A stretch of 64,000 nt of DNA from Spirochaetaceae bacterium. Its GTDB lineage: Bacteria; Spirochaetota; Leptospiria; Leptospirales; Leptonemataceae. Positions within the stretch are counted from its first letter, which is position 1. Each line of letters starts with the position of its first letter. Location of the stretch: NCBI GenBank assembly GCA_002729885.1, contig PBUB01000002.1, positions 425,745 to 489,744 of the forward strand. The letters run 5' to 3'. Positions 53,935 through 63,203 of the stretch are shown one piece after another. A program made the translations under genes and the position numbers. The notes under the pieces were generated by a model. The model made no database searches and was not told the origin of the DNA. It saw only the letters and a list, made by a program, of their open reading frames with translations.

Positions 53935-55248
53935 TCATTTTGATTCCTTCGTTGGATGGCTTTCTGCCGGCGATGGTGAAAGCTTCAAGAGTGCTCGAAT
54001 ATTTCTATCGCCTTCAAGAACAGCCGGAGAGTCATACCAGACCCTTTCCGGAGCATCGTTAATGTCCGGCGGACCTAAATTCCAATAGGCCACGGCCGGT
54101 ACGAACACAGCCCGGGTATGCATCATGAATCCCAGGGCAAGTGCGAAAACGATGGCAGACGCTCTGATGGGAGTTGCTGTGAATGAAATCTTTCTGATTA
54201 CTGGAATGGATGCATACAACATCACAGGGATGATCTCAGCCAGCAATCGAGGCCCCAGACTGTGCCCGCCCCAGTAGATCATGAATCGGGATAACACTGC
54301 GATTTGCAGGGACACAAATAGGGCAAGGTAGGGATATATTCCCTCTCTCTGATTCCAGGCGAGAAAAAGCAGTGCCGCGCTACTGACCAGAAAAATGGGA
54401 TGCCAGAAGAACAATCCTCGGGAGGGCGAAAAGAACAGGGCCATCAGTCCGGAAAGAGGTTCATGGCTGGCTGGCATTTTTGCCAGATAGTAGGGGGGAA
54501 GCCAGGACTGAAATAAAACCAGACTCTGAATCACAAACATTGCAAGGATCATGAGCCCGGGTAATGCTAAATAGAGTATTCTCCATCCAATTCTGCGTTC
54601 TGAAATCAAGAAATACAGTCCAAAGCAAAGAGCGAATAGAAGCATCGTCGGACGAACAAGAAAGCCGAATCCAAGCAGTGCACCCAGAGGTATGAGCCAG
54701 GCGGATCGTCTGGAGGCTTTCCATTTCTCAAAGAGCCAGAGGCACAGAAATGCAACAAAGAGACAACCGGTTTGCTGCCACAGAGCTCGGGTTCCGGTGG
54801 ATAGAATGGACGTACCAAGACCAGCGTACAGTGCAAGCAGTGTAGCCCCGCTCCGGTTCAATGCATTCAACCTTCCAATGCGATAAATGAAGGCGCATGC
54901 GATGGCCATGAGGATGCTAGCCAGGATTATTGAGAATTCGAAGCGGTGCAGACTAATATAGTTTGAGTCGTAAATTAACGTTAGAATGGAGGCCGGTACC
55001 AGAGCCAGATACACTGTCCCAAACGGAAAGTAGTCGTAGATATGCCCGTCAATTTTCTGGAGCTGATACTGCTTTCCCAGCAGGTGAGAGTATTCATCCA
55101 GGTTCTGATTCCCATCCTGTAAAATTGTAACTATCTGCGGCACCGCGTAATCGGCATCCGACCCATAATATAGCGGGGCACTTACGTAGATTAAAAAGAG
55201 TCCGATGGCAATGCTCGATGCCAGAATCCACTCATTTCTTGCCCTCAT
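53935..55248 (-). CDS. Polytopic membrane protein, glycosyltransferase-39-like
   Basis: A 437-residue protein with about 11 hydrophobic segments. A soluble loop after the first segment (YYGSDADYAVPQIVTIL and the DYFPFGTVYL region) resembles the acidic loop of membrane mannosyl- or aminoarabinosyltransferases, where an Asp binds the donor. The assignment is tentative. It is convergent with the GT4 gene and divergent from the EamA transporter, so it could take part in the same glycan pathway as the GT4 enzyme. Confidence 0.55.
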   Translation of the reverse strand: MRARNEWILASSIAIGLFLIYVSAPLYYGSDADYAVPQIVTILQDGNQNLDEYSHLLGKQYQLQKIDGHIYDYFPFGTVYLALVPASILTLIYDSNYISLHRFEFSIILASILMAIACAFIYRIGRLNALNRSGATLLALYAGLGTSILSTGTRALWQQTGCLFVAFLCLWLFEKWKASRRSAWLIPLGALLGFGFLVRPTMLLFALCFGLYFLISERRIGWRILYLALPGLMILAMFVIQSLVLFQSWLPPYYLAKMPASHEPLSGLMALFFSPSRGLFFWHPIFLVSSAALLFLAWNQREGIYPYLALFVSLQIAVLSRFMIYWGGHSLGPRLLAEIIPVMLYASIPVIRKISFTATPIRASAIVFALALGFMMHTRAVFVPAVAYWNLGPPDINDAPERVWYDSPAVLEGDRNIRALLKLSPSPAESHPTKESK

Positions 55249-55509
55249 TTTTACATCCTTGTGGCCCTGCCTGCTGCATCAACCTTTTGCCGTTGATATG
55301 ACAGGCGTTATGCATAAGATATTGCCGATGCAGTGCGGCGAAGCGAGCTGCTGGAGACTTGTGGTGGTGCTGGTTGCGAAATCATCCCGGGTGTACTGCT
55401 ACGAAGAGATGGTCTTTGCAGATGGCCTCTGCAAACCCAGCAGGAGCACTGTCTTTCTATACCTGCTCGGTGATATGATAGGGAACTGCGTTGGGGCTTT
55501 TCCACTTGT

Positions 55510-56493
55510 ATGCTGCCTGGGCTTTCATGGACTGGCAGCGTGTACACTGGATTTTACATCCGCCTGGCTGCTACAGCCTTCTTCTGGTCCATAGCCTTTT
55601 ACTCGGTTACCGCTGTGGTGCAGGTATTTCCTGTCTATCTTGGAGCATTCTTTCGATTTCTTTTCGCAAGTATCTTTCTTTCCCTGTTGACCGCTTTTTA
55701 TGGCGGATGGCCTTCTTTACGTACAACCAGGGAGCGTCTGGATCTACTCTTTCTGGGCATTGTAGGAGTTCTGTTTTATAACCTGTGTTTCTTCCTTGGG
55801 ATCAAATTGAGCGATCCTGTGACCGGTTCCTTGATCGTTGCCGCGAATCCGGCCGTAACAGCTCTCGTAAGTAGCGTATGGAAAAAAGAGCATTCCAGTC
55901 TCTCTCGCTGGCTTGGTATCGCACTTTCCTTTCTGGGCCTTTTGCTGGTGTTCAGTCAGGGATCCTGGAAAGTCTTAACCGGTCTGGAATTTCGCCCGGG
56001 GGATCTCTTTATCTTTGGAGCCAGTATCTGCTGGGCCTTTTACTCTGTAAAGGGGAGGGAGGTTCTAACGACCCAGCCAGTGCTTGGTACAACTACTGTG
56101 GCCTGCATCATTGGAGCAGTTCTGCTTCTGGGGCCCGGACTTCTGGAATACGCTGGACTGCTTCCTGGTTTTGATGCGGTGGACCGGGACTATCCATCCC
56201 TGACGGAATTAATGAATCCGGTTCAGTACTGGTTCGAATGGCTGAACCTCATATATCTGGGCTTTTTCGCCTCTGGCGTTGCCTTTCTTTTCTGGTATCA
56301 GGGTGTGCGAGCCCTGGGTGCTCCAAGAGCATCCGTCTTTATTAACCTTGTGCCTGTTTTTACGATGATGCTCTCCATTGGTATGGGAACCTGGCCGCAT
56401 CTTTATCAATGGATTGGCGCCTCGGTAGTCTTGCTCGGGGTATACATTACTTCTCGTTCTGCCACGCCGGCGACGACATACAATAAAGACTGA
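55510..56493 (+). CDS. EamA/DMT family transporter
   Basis: A 327-residue inner-membrane protein of about 10 segments with two repeated EamA halves. The second half ends with the ASVFINLVPVFTMMLSIGMG and WQWIGASVVLLGVYI-like motifs. Members export or import metabolites such as amino acids or nucleotide sugars; the substrate is unknown. The first 17 residues before the membrane part are unusual, and a GTG at 55540 is a possible alternative start. Confidence 0.85.
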   Translation: MLPGLSWTGSVYTGFYIRLAATAFFWSIAFYSVTAVVQVFPVYLGAFFRFLFASIFLSLLTAFYGGWPSLRTTRERLDLLFLGIVGVLFYNLCFFLGIKLSDPVTGSLIVAANPAVTALVSSVWKKEHSSLSRWLGIALSFLGLLLVFSQGSWKVLTGLEFRPGDLFIFGASICWAFYSVKGREVLTTQPVLGTTTVACIIGAVLLLGPGLLEYAGLLPGFDAVDRDYPSLTELMNPVQYWFEWLNLIYLGFFASGVAFLFWYQGVRALGAPRASVFINLVPVFTMMLSIGMGTWPHLYQWIGASVVLLGVYITSRSATPATTYNKD

Positions 56494-56555
56494 TTCATTT
56501 GCGATGTGGGATCTGACTGGGGGCGATTTGGAGGGCCATCTACGTTCATAGTCTC

Positions 56556-57152
56556 CTATTCCAGAGATTTTCTTTCGCGTATGGAACGTGCCAGAGTTCC
56601 CTTATCTGCGTATTCAATACTTGCTCCGGTGGCAATGCCATGCGAAATCCGTGTAAATCTAAAGCCTCTATGTGCAAAGAGCTCGGAGATGTAATGAGCT
56701 GTGGCATCCCCTTCCAGCGTGGGATTCGTAGCAATGAAGATCTCATCAAATGGATGAGTTTCAATCCTCTGGCTCAGCTCTTCGATTCTAAGATCTTCCG
56801 GAGAAATGCCATCCAGCGGAGACAGGGCTCCCATAAGCACATGATAGAGTCCGTTGAATTCGCCGGTATCTTCGATGGAAAAGATGTCAGATGGATCTTC
56901 CACCACGCATAGAAGTCTTTGATTGCGATGCGAATCGGAACAAATATGACAGAGATTTTCCTGAGAAAGTCCACCGCATTGCTCGCAGAAGCGAACTTCC
57001 CTTCGCAGGTTCGCAATAGAATCGCTGAGGCGTTTGCTAATTTCCAGGTCTGATTTAAGAATGTGAAATGCTATTCTTCGAGCGGATTTTTTTCCTACTC
57101 CCGGAAGAGAACCCAGCACATCTACCAGCTGTTCAAGAGCAGGAAATTGCAT
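56556..57152 (-). CDS. recR: Recombination mediator RecR
   Basis: Acts with RecO and RecF to load RecA at single-strand gaps. The 198-residue protein has the N-terminal HhH region (VDVLGSLPGVGKKSARRIAFH), the zinc finger (CEQCGGLSQENLCHIC) and the Toprim domain (VVEDPSDIFSIE, HVLMGALSPLDGI). Its start overlaps the ybaB stop by one base (TAATG), a layout shared with many bacteria. Confidence 0.97.
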   Translation of the reverse strand: MQFPALEQLVDVLGSLPGVGKKSARRIAFHILKSDLEISKRLSDSIANLRREVRFCEQCGGLSQENLCHICSDSHRNQRLLCVVEDPSDIFSIEDTGEFNGLYHVLMGALSPLDGISPEDLRIEELSQRIETHPFDEIFIATNPTLEGDATAHYISELFAHRGFRFTRISHGIATGASIEYADKGTLARSIRERKSLE

Positions 57153-57478
57153 TATCCAAACATTCCGCCCAGATCCGGAATATCCATTCCTGTTGCAGAA
57201 CGGATTTCATGAGCCACTGCTTCTTTCATTTTGGTCTGGGCGTCGTTCACTGCTCCAGTAATCAATTCTTCCATCAGGTCTTTTTCTTTGGGATCCAGCA
57301 GTCGTTCGTCTACGGATACGGAAAGCAATTTGCCGGAGCCATCCATCTTTGCGCTTACCATTCCTGCTCCCGCTTCACCTGTTACGGTAATTCTCTCTAT
57401 CTTACGTTTGGCCTCTTCCATTTTGGATTTCATGCCGCCTAGATTTTTGAACAAATCCGAAAAATTCATGTTTTCCAT
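57152..57478 (-). CDS. ybaB: YbaB/EbfC nucleoid-associated protein
   Basis: A small DNA-binding protein of 108 residues, homologous to YbaB/EbfC (the latter known from Borrelia). Typical features are the N-terminal helical segment (Met/Lys rich, MKSKMEEAKRKIERITVTGE) and the conserved G-x-G-x-V and L-L-D-P blocks. It lies between dnaX and recR in the widespread order dnaX-ybaB-recR. Confidence 0.93.
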   Translation of the reverse strand: MENMNFSDLFKNLGGMKSKMEEAKRKIERITVTGEAGAGMVSAKMDGSGKLLSVSVDERLLDPKEKDLMEELITGAVNDAQTKMKEAVAHEIRSATGMDIPDLGGMFG

Positions 57479-57499
57479 ATTAAATCTCCTTTTTCCGGA

Positions 57500-58957
57500 T
57501 CATTCCTCTGGCTCGTTTGGCACGCTATCCGGATCTACCATGGTTCCAAGAAACTGTTTCTGGAGCTCATCTTCAATCGGAATCGAATCGTTGCCTGCAC
57601 TCCCGGATAGGCCACCGGTTCCCGTCTGCGCTGGATTTTCAGGTTTGCCTGCGGCGGATGACGATTCTTTCCGGGCCTGTCCGGTGCTTTCCGGCTTCGA
57701 CCCGGGGCCACTTTGAGAAGGACCGGGCGGATCTTCCTGTAGATCTGCCATCAAGTCTTCGCTTCGCCTGGCATCCTGTCCTGCAAGACTAACACTCAAT
57801 TTCTGGATCTTACTTAGCAAGCCGCTTACCGATGGTTTTTTAAGCCGATCATGGATCTTTAACAGTTCCATCTCTATAAGAATTCTGGATTCGTAGGAAT
57901 TTCGCAGCTTGAGAAAAAAGGCGGTGGTGAGCAATCCATGGATTTCATCAAAGATCAATGAAATTCTGGAAGGATCGAATTCCAGAGCCGTGGATTTGAT
58001 GTTTTGAATCTGGCTTCCTGGTATTCCTAAGAAATCTGAATCCTCCACTCCGGATCGAATATAGCGCAGGATGCGAAGGTGATCGAGATAGTCCCAGATA
58101 AATCGATTCAAATCGCCGCCCTGGTCGAAAATTTCCATAACCGGTGTTGCCAGTTCCTGAGCGGGTGTGGCAGGATCCAGAAGCAGACCCGTGAGCTGTA
58201 AGAACAGTTCCAGGGGATAGACACCGGCAAGTTCCCTTACTTTTTCCGCTGTAACCTTGTTTCCACAAAAGCTTATGGCCTGTTCGAGAAAACTCAAACT
58301 ATCGCGAACAGATCCATCGCCTTTTCGCGCAATCCAGAAAAGAGCATCATTCTCGGCTTCAATGTTTTCATTTCTGCAAATCTCTGCCAGATACTCCTGC
58401 ACCCGATGAAGAGGCACTTTGCGAAAGGTAAATACCTGGCATCGGCTGAGGATGGTTTCGGGAACCTTGTTAAGTTCAGTGGTGGCCAGTACAAATGCAG
58501 CATGCTCCGGTGGCTCTTCCAGAGTTTTAAGCAATGCATTGAATGATTCAGTGGTCAGCATGTGCACCTCATCGATGATGTACACTTTTCTCTTGCTGTT
58601 CATCGGCTGAAACTTAACGTTTTCGCGTAGTTCCCTTACATCCTCAATCCTTCGATTGGAGGCGGCGTCGATTTCAATAACATCCAGGGATCGGCCATCG
58701 ATAATGGATCGGCAGGATTCGCATTCGTTGCAGGGTTCTCCCTGCTGTGGATTTGTGCAGTTTACGCGTCGGGCCAGTATCCGGGCAATAGTGGTTTTGC
58801 CCACTCCTCGGGGACCAAAGAATAAATAGGCCGATCCGATTCTATCCTCCAGAGCCGCATTTTGCAATGCGCGCACAGCAGTGGTCTGTTCTACCACTTC
58901 GGCAAACTTAAGAGGTCTGTATTTACGGGCCAGCACCAGATGAGCAGGGCGGGTCAT
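57500..58957 (-). CDS. dnaX: DNA polymerase III tau subunit DnaX
   Basis: The clamp-loader ATPase subunit. Residues 1-230 hold the AAA+ core: Walker A (FGPRGVGKTT), zinc ligands (CTNPQQGEPCNECESC), DEVHMLT and the SRC motif (SRCQVFTF). A collar domain follows, then a variable tail rich in Ser, Gly and Pro. The start at 58957 is 57 bp from the divergent pth start. Its length (485) is normal for tau-only clamp loaders. Confidence 0.97.
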   Translation of the reverse strand: MTRPAHLVLARKYRPLKFAEVVEQTTAVRALQNAALEDRIGSAYLFFGPRGVGKTTIARILARRVNCTNPQQGEPCNECESCRSIIDGRSLDVIEIDAASNRRIEDVRELRENVKFQPMNSKRKVYIIDEVHMLTTESFNALLKTLEEPPEHAAFVLATTELNKVPETILSRCQVFTFRKVPLHRVQEYLAEICRNENIEAENDALFWIARKGDGSVRDSLSFLEQAISFCGNKVTAEKVRELAGVYPLELFLQLTGLLLDPATPAQELATPVMEIFDQGGDLNRFIWDYLDHLRILRYIRSGVEDSDFLGIPGSQIQNIKSTALEFDPSRISLIFDEIHGLLTTAFFLKLRNSYESRILIEMELLKIHDRLKKPSVSGLLSKIQKLSVSLAGQDARRSEDLMADLQEDPPGPSQSGPGSKPESTGQARKESSSAAGKPENPAQTGTGGLSGSAGNDSIPIEDELQKQFLGTMVDPDSVPNEPEE

Positions 58958-59014
58958 ATTGTAGACTCGCCGTTTTTTCCTTTTCGGGTCAAGTGCAACC
59001 TGGCCTCTGGCTTC

Positions 59015-59569
59015 ATGTCTGGTTCGCGATTAATGATTGTTGGCCTGGGAAATCCCGGAAATCAGTACAGCAAGACCCGCCACAATGCCGGTTTCCTGGC
59101 GTTGGATCGGTTCGCAGATGAGCTGCCACTTCCCGTGAGCTGGCGCACAAAGTACGATGGAGATTTCGCGGAATCCGAGCTATTTTCCATGAAGTTAAGC
59201 CTGTTCAAACCCATGACATTCATGAATCGATCCGGCGGACCGCTGCAGAAGGCCATGGCATCCGGGGGCATCAAACAGGAAGATATTATAGTCCTGCACG
59301 ATGAGGTGGAACTTCCCTTTGGTGAAGTAAGACTGAAAAAGGATGGCGGCCACAAAGGACACAATGGTCTGCGAGATATAATGGCCCGCCTGGGCAATGG
59401 GAACTTTTTTCGCGTGCGAATTGGTGTTGGGCGCCCGGAGCGAGGGGAGATTGCTTCCTATCTTCTGAGCAATTTTCGCCCGGAAGAGCTGGAGGCTTAC
59501 TCCGAGATTTCGGAGAAAGTGGTGCGAGAAGTGGAAAATTGGATCCGTGAGCGCAAATCCAGCGATTAG
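59015..59569 (+). CDS. pth: Peptidyl-tRNA hydrolase
   Basis: Frees tRNA from peptidyl-tRNAs released early from ribosomes. Motifs: IVGLGNPGNQYSKTRHNAGF with the catalytic His, FLKPMTFMNRSGG-like LFKPMTFMNRSG, and the HDEVELPFG and GHKGHNGLRDI blocks. The frame is open from 58862, overlapping dnaX; the ATG at 59015 gives 184 residues, the usual size. An ATG at 59033 is the alternative. It is divergent from dnaX. Confidence 0.95.
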   Translation: MSGSRLMIVGLGNPGNQYSKTRHNAGFLALDRFADELPLPVSWRTKYDGDFAESELFSMKLSLFKPMTFMNRSGGPLQKAMASGGIKQEDIIVLHDEVELPFGEVRLKKDGGHKGHNGLRDIMARLGNGNFFRVRIGVGRPERGEIASYLLSNFRPEELEAYSEISEKVVREVENWIRERKSSD

Positions 59570-59687
59570 AGCGCCGCGGCGCAGCCCATCCCATAAATGC
59601 ATGCCCCCCGGGGATCATTGAGAGACGATAATTCTGGATTCTGTCTTATTTTTTCTGGCTCTACCCGTCCGTGATCCGGACTTCGTA

Positions 59688-60166
59688 ATGTGACATAATA
59701 TAGTGACTTGTAGAATGTGACATAAGCGAAATTGCGATGAGACATAAGATCCGTTGGCTCCGCAGCGATGAGACATAAGATCGCAGCGTTGATTCGCAAT
59801 GTGACATAATATGATACGAGACACCCGGAATGCGACATAATCTGGCAACCTTGTCCTGCCGGGCACTTCCGCGGGGGGACCCGTAGGCCCCGACAATTGT
59901 CTGGGATGGCTCCCTTGCAGGGCGCTTGGCTGTAGACAGACCCACCGATTCCGGAGTTGTAGAATTAGGTCGTGGTCCGCAATGGATAGAGACATAATTC
60001 ATCCAGCACTACCACAAAGCGACCGATCCAGGTCGTAATGTGACATAATCCAGATGCGCGTGGGATCGAATGCGACATAATCGCCCCGATCCGCCTCAAT
60101 GCGACATAATCGGCTAAATCGCCCTCAATGCGACATAATCTAAAGCCAGTACATATGTGACATAAT
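59688..60166 (+). repeat. Array of 12 direct copies of ATGYGACATAAT
   Basis: Copies start at 59688, 59715, 59737, 59768, 59799, 59830, 59987 (partial, TAGAGACATAAT), 60038, 60070, 60099, 60128 and 60155, all in the same orientation. Distances are 27, 22, 31, 31, 31, then a 157-bp gap, then 51, 32, 29, 29, 27. The third and fourth copies read ATGAGACATAAG. Flanks differ except for a common C after the motif in the right block. The 29-32-bp spacings are close to three helical turns, so a protein would meet most copies on one face of the DNA. The function is unknown. Confidence 0.9.
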
Positions 60167-60362
60167 CCCCCACCACGGAAAGCGCTAGAGTAATCACCTA
60201 TCCTTCCGCCAGAACCCTCGCGCAGGGATCCAACGATTATGGATTCAGCTAGATTTGAATTATGGGTTTCCGGCAGGCCCACAAAGAAGGGCAGAGATGG
60301 CCTGAGTCAGGCAACTTTCAGTGCAGTGCAAAAAAGAATTGAATCTGATCCTTAGACGAATC

Positions 60363-60395
60363 ATTTGGCCAAATCTATAAGCTTTTTTAGAAAAA
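60363..60395. promoter_or_regulatory. Palindrome and A/T hairpin ahead of the serine hydrolase gene
   Basis: ATTTGGCCAAAT (60363-60374) is a perfect 12-bp palindrome and could be an operator. It is followed by AAGCTTTTTTAGAAAAAATG, where TTTTTT and AAAAAA pair. Both stand 40-65 bp before the gene start. Confidence 0.35.
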
Positions 60396-60426
60396 ATGTC
60401 AGCTTATGGCCGATTTATAGAGGGAT

Positions 60427-61713
60427 ATGCCATTGATGATGGATGCAAAGGGAAATCGGGTGGCTCGCCAGTCTCCGTACGAGAGCGCACCCCCCAGAAA
60501 GCCTCTGCTCAATCCCGAGCAGAAGAAAAAAATCGCCCACCGGGTGGCTCTGGCACTGTTGCTGATTGTTCCCCTGCCCATGGCATCGGTCTTCTCTTAT
60601 AAAGAGGCATCTGATTCTTTACAGTTTCCTGAAGATAACCTTTTTCCCGATGTTGGACTGGAAGTAGCTCCTCCGGCAAGAACTGATCGGGCCATTAGCT
60701 ATGAACCTCCTCGTGTCCGCTTAACTCAAGGGCAGCGAGAAGCGCGAATTCAGCGATCCACTGCAGCATTGAGGGCCGAGCAGGATCTGATGGGATATGT
60801 AAAGTCCGCCGTTTCAGATCAGATTGTGCCCAGTGCGGCCGTAGAAATCTACCTGGAGCAGCAGCCTGCTGTAAAGATCTACCAGGGGCTGGAATCCCAT
60901 AGAAGTCAGCCCATTGCATCTCTTACCAAATCGTTTACAGCTGTGGCAGTGATGACACTGGTGGAAGACGGGCTCATCAATCTTGACGCGCCCATTTCTC
61001 GTTATGGTGTTCACGTTAGTCGACCGGAATTCGGTCAGATTACAGTGCGCGATCTAATGCTGCATACCTCTGGAATCTCCTATGGTTCCACTCTGCCATC
61101 TTATGCGCCGGGCATCCGCCATCAGTATTCCAACGGCAACTACGCCCATCTTGCCACTATTATAGAGAATGCAAGTAGAATGACCTACCAGGATTATCTG
61201 GAGCAGGCCATCTTTGAGCCTCTGGCCATGCGAGATAGTTCGGCCAGCCCCGGAATTAAAGGCTCTTCTGGTATTGCCTCCAGCATTCATGACCTGGGTC
61301 GATTTGGCCGGATGCTACTCAATGGTGGCCACCTGGATGGAGCGCAGATTCTGCGACCAGAGTCTATTCAGGAAATGATGCAGCCTCCAGCCTTTATGCC
61401 AGTTACGGAGCATATGGAATACTATGCCCATGGATTTAGAGTAGAGGCTCATCATGGACGTGTGAAGACTTTCTTCCATAGTGGACTATGGAATGGCACC
61501 TTCTCAGAAATCTGTGTTTATCCTGAAGATCGTTCTGTAGTGATTCAGCTGGCCAATCCGGTATCCTACCATTCCGAAGCGCTGGGAGGGTATCGCTATA
61601 GAGTGACTGTATTGTCTGCTCGGTATGTGGATTTGCTGGCGCGAAATTCCCTGGCTCCCAGCGCGATGCAGCCGGTTACAGCCAGGTTCAAAAACAATTC
61701 CGATCAGCCCTGA
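60427..61713 (+). CDS. Membrane-anchored serine hydrolase (beta-lactamase/PBP-like)
   Basis: One membrane segment (about 38-55) precedes a linker and a class C beta-lactamase-like domain (about 125-405). The nucleophile motif S165-L-T-K168 and the Y234-S-N motif are present; a HSG-like motif (FFHSGLW) follows. Such proteins act as esterases, D-aminopeptidases or penicillin-binding proteins. Start choice is open: ATGs at 60427, 60436 and 60439; AGAGGG fits the second best. The polar N terminus before the anchor is proline-rich and presumably cytoplasmic. Confidence 0.88.
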   Translation: MPLMMDAKGNRVARQSPYESAPPRKPLLNPEQKKKIAHRVALALLLIVPLPMASVFSYKEASDSLQFPEDNLFPDVGLEVAPPARTDRAISYEPPRVRLTQGQREARIQRSTAALRAEQDLMGYVKSAVSDQIVPSAAVEIYLEQQPAVKIYQGLESHRSQPIASLTKSFTAVAVMTLVEDGLINLDAPISRYGVHVSRPEFGQITVRDLMLHTSGISYGSTLPSYAPGIRHQYSNGNYAHLATIIENASRMTYQDYLEQAIFEPLAMRDSSASPGIKGSSGIASSIHDLGRFGRMLLNGGHLDGAQILRPESIQEMMQPPAFMPVTEHMEYYAHGFRVEAHHGRVKTFFHSGLWNGTFSEICVYPEDRSVVIQLANPVSYHSEALGGYRYRVTVLSARYVDLLARNSLAPSAMQPVTARFKNNSDQP

Positions 61714-61864
61714 TTCAAAGTGTCGTCAGGAGCGGTCCTTCCGCACTTTTCTTTGCTCTTCCTTCCTGGATTTCAAACAGATCCTGGCGGATGCCCGAAT
61801 GCCACCGAGGCAAACCATGGAGTGCTTTCATCCCTGCTGGATTTGAAGGGCACCATCCGATCAT

Positions 61865-62284
61865 TTAGACTTCCATTGGTTCTTCTTTAGCCAATCCAGC
61901 TTTGCTTTCTCTTGTGAAGTGGTTCACTGCCGTTGCATCGAATTCGTAGTAGTTGCAGGTCAGCTCCTCGCCTTTTTCAATATCTCTAAGAGCCAGGGTT
62001 ACATCCTGGCTGATGGAAACCGTGTTTGGATATTCGCTGTGATTAAAGAATCTGGCATCGTCCGCGCAAATCACATAGCCCTGACTGGTTTCGCTGAAAT
62101 AGCCGTACCGATCCACATAATCCTTGATTACGGGAGGCTGCCTTTCCAGTTCCAGCTCCCCTACCACAAAATCAAATCCCAGCATCAATTGCCAGATTAC
62201 GGCACCTTCTGGAATAAATTGATCTGCATAAAGCCCCAGTCCGTGAATGGAGCTTCGCTCCACGTAAGTGCGAACAAGTAACAT
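61865..62284 (-). CDS. SET domain-containing protein
   Basis: A 139-residue stand-alone SET-domain protein, of the kind that methylates lysine with S-adenosylmethionine. The N-terminal SSIHGLGLYADQFIPEGAVI, the RFFNHSEYPNT motif and the GEELTCNYYEFD motif correspond to the cofactor and active-site regions. There are no pre- or post-SET Cys motifs. The substrate in bacteria is generally unknown. The gene stands alone between two unrelated genes. Confidence 0.85.
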   Translation of the reverse strand: MLLVRTYVERSSIHGLGLYADQFIPEGAVIWQLMLGFDFVVGELELERQPPVIKDYVDRYGYFSETSQGYVICADDARFFNHSEYPNTVSISQDVTLALRDIEKGEELTCNYYEFDATAVNHFTRESKAGLAKEEPMEV

Positions 62285-62412
62285 CCGATTCCTCCCTCGC
62301 AGAATCAGGTATCCCGCACAGGGCTATCCGGCGGTCAAGATTTTCTGCCTGGTATTAAGTACAGATCCCGAATTTCCGATCACTGAATCGAAGCCCCGGA
62401 AAGGGAAGCTCT

Positions 62413-63009
62413 ATGTCACCGGCAGTATCCAGAATCATTGCAGACCCGAATCGGGATCTAATCGGCATCATGGCCAACGGAATGGTTGTGACCAGGAATG
62501 TATCGGAGGGCCCCAGAGCAGGCCAGACTTCGGCTTCCCGGCGCGAGGAGCCGGAAAATAACAGATCCGGGGCGAATCCGGGTGGTTTGAGGCCTACCAG
62601 CGAAGCCAATCTTTCGGATGCAGAAAAGGCAGTTCTGGAAGAACTCAAGCATCGGGATCGTGAAGTGCGATTGCATGAGCAAAAGCATATGTCGGCCGCG
62701 GGCCCACTGGCAAAGGGGGGGCCAACCTACGAATATGCGATTGGTCCGGATGGCAAGCCCTATGCCATTGGCGGAAAGGTCCGAATCGACACCAGTGCCG
62801 TGGCAGGAAACCCGGAAGCTACGGAAGCCCGTGCCAATCAGATTCAGAGGGCAGCCACAGCACCGGGGGATCCATCCGGCCCGGATTTATCTGTGGCCAG
62901 GGATGCGGCCAATCTTAGAAGCCAGGCTTCCCGGGAGTATCGCATGAATGCTCCAGATGCAAAGGATGATATTTCGCATAACTCCTACGCTCTTCGTATG
63001 TGGGGTTGA
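62413..63009 (+). CDS. SprA-related putative metalloprotease-like protein
   Basis: A 198-residue protein of the SprA-related family (PF12118). The central block LKHRDREVRLHEQKHMSAAG has a H-E-x-x-H-like HEQKH zinc motif, followed by GGPTYEYAIGPDGKPYAIGG and a helical tail. The N-terminal 70 residues are polar and low in order. Family members are often annotated as putative metalloproteases; activity has not been shown to my knowledge. There is no signal peptide. GGGAAG precedes the ATG. Confidence 0.82.
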   Translation: MSPAVSRIIADPNRDLIGIMANGMVVTRNVSEGPRAGQTSASRREEPENNRSGANPGGLRPTSEANLSDAEKAVLEELKHRDREVRLHEQKHMSAAGPLAKGGPTYEYAIGPDGKPYAIGGKVRIDTSAVAGNPEATEARANQIQRAATAPGDPSGPDLSVARDAANLRSQASREYRMNAPDAKDDISHNSYALRMWG

Positions 63010-63203
63010 ACTTGATGCGAATCATGACCTTCCAGGTCAAGAGCGATGCAGCTTCAGTTACTCGAAATGGCCTGATCCGCATTCCTTTGTCTTTGACCAA
63101 CCTGTCATCACCGGGCATCCTTTGTATTAATAACGGCATGCCGCGATTCGAATAACCCGGAAGCGCCGCTTCCAATGCGATAGTAGTTCGAAGCCTTTTT
63201 CGT

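Larger units (their letters stand above)
59570..60426. other. 857-bp non-coding region with a motif array
   Basis: No convincing gene lies between pth and the serine hydrolase gene. The left part has a GC palindrome (GCGCCGCGGCGC, 59571-59582) just behind pth; the middle (59688-60166) carries twelve copies of a 12-bp motif in two blocks; the right part has the palindrome ATTTGGCCAAAT and a TTTTTTAGAAAAAA hairpin. Minus-strand frames here only translate the repeats. No RNA gene was recognised. Confidence 0.7.

Noticed and set aside
55205-55594. Frame across the gap between the polytopic protein and EamA genes
   Set aside because: It overlaps both neighbours' starts, has no family similarity and is poorly explained as a gene.
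57830-57850. Programmed frameshift site in dnaX (run of six A in the mRNA)
   Set aside because: The run reads CTT AAA AAA CC in frame, which is not a working slippery heptamer, and no stem-loop was evident. The gene is complete without it.
59688-60166. CRISPR array
   Set aside because: Repeats are only 12 bp and degenerate, spacing varies from 22 to 157 bp, and no cas gene is near.
59566-60282. Minus-strand reading frames in the motif-array region with recurrent Leu-Cys-His-Ile peptides
   Set aside because: The recurring peptide is just the translation of the repeated DNA motif in three frames; composition, start sites and family similarity give no support for protein genes.
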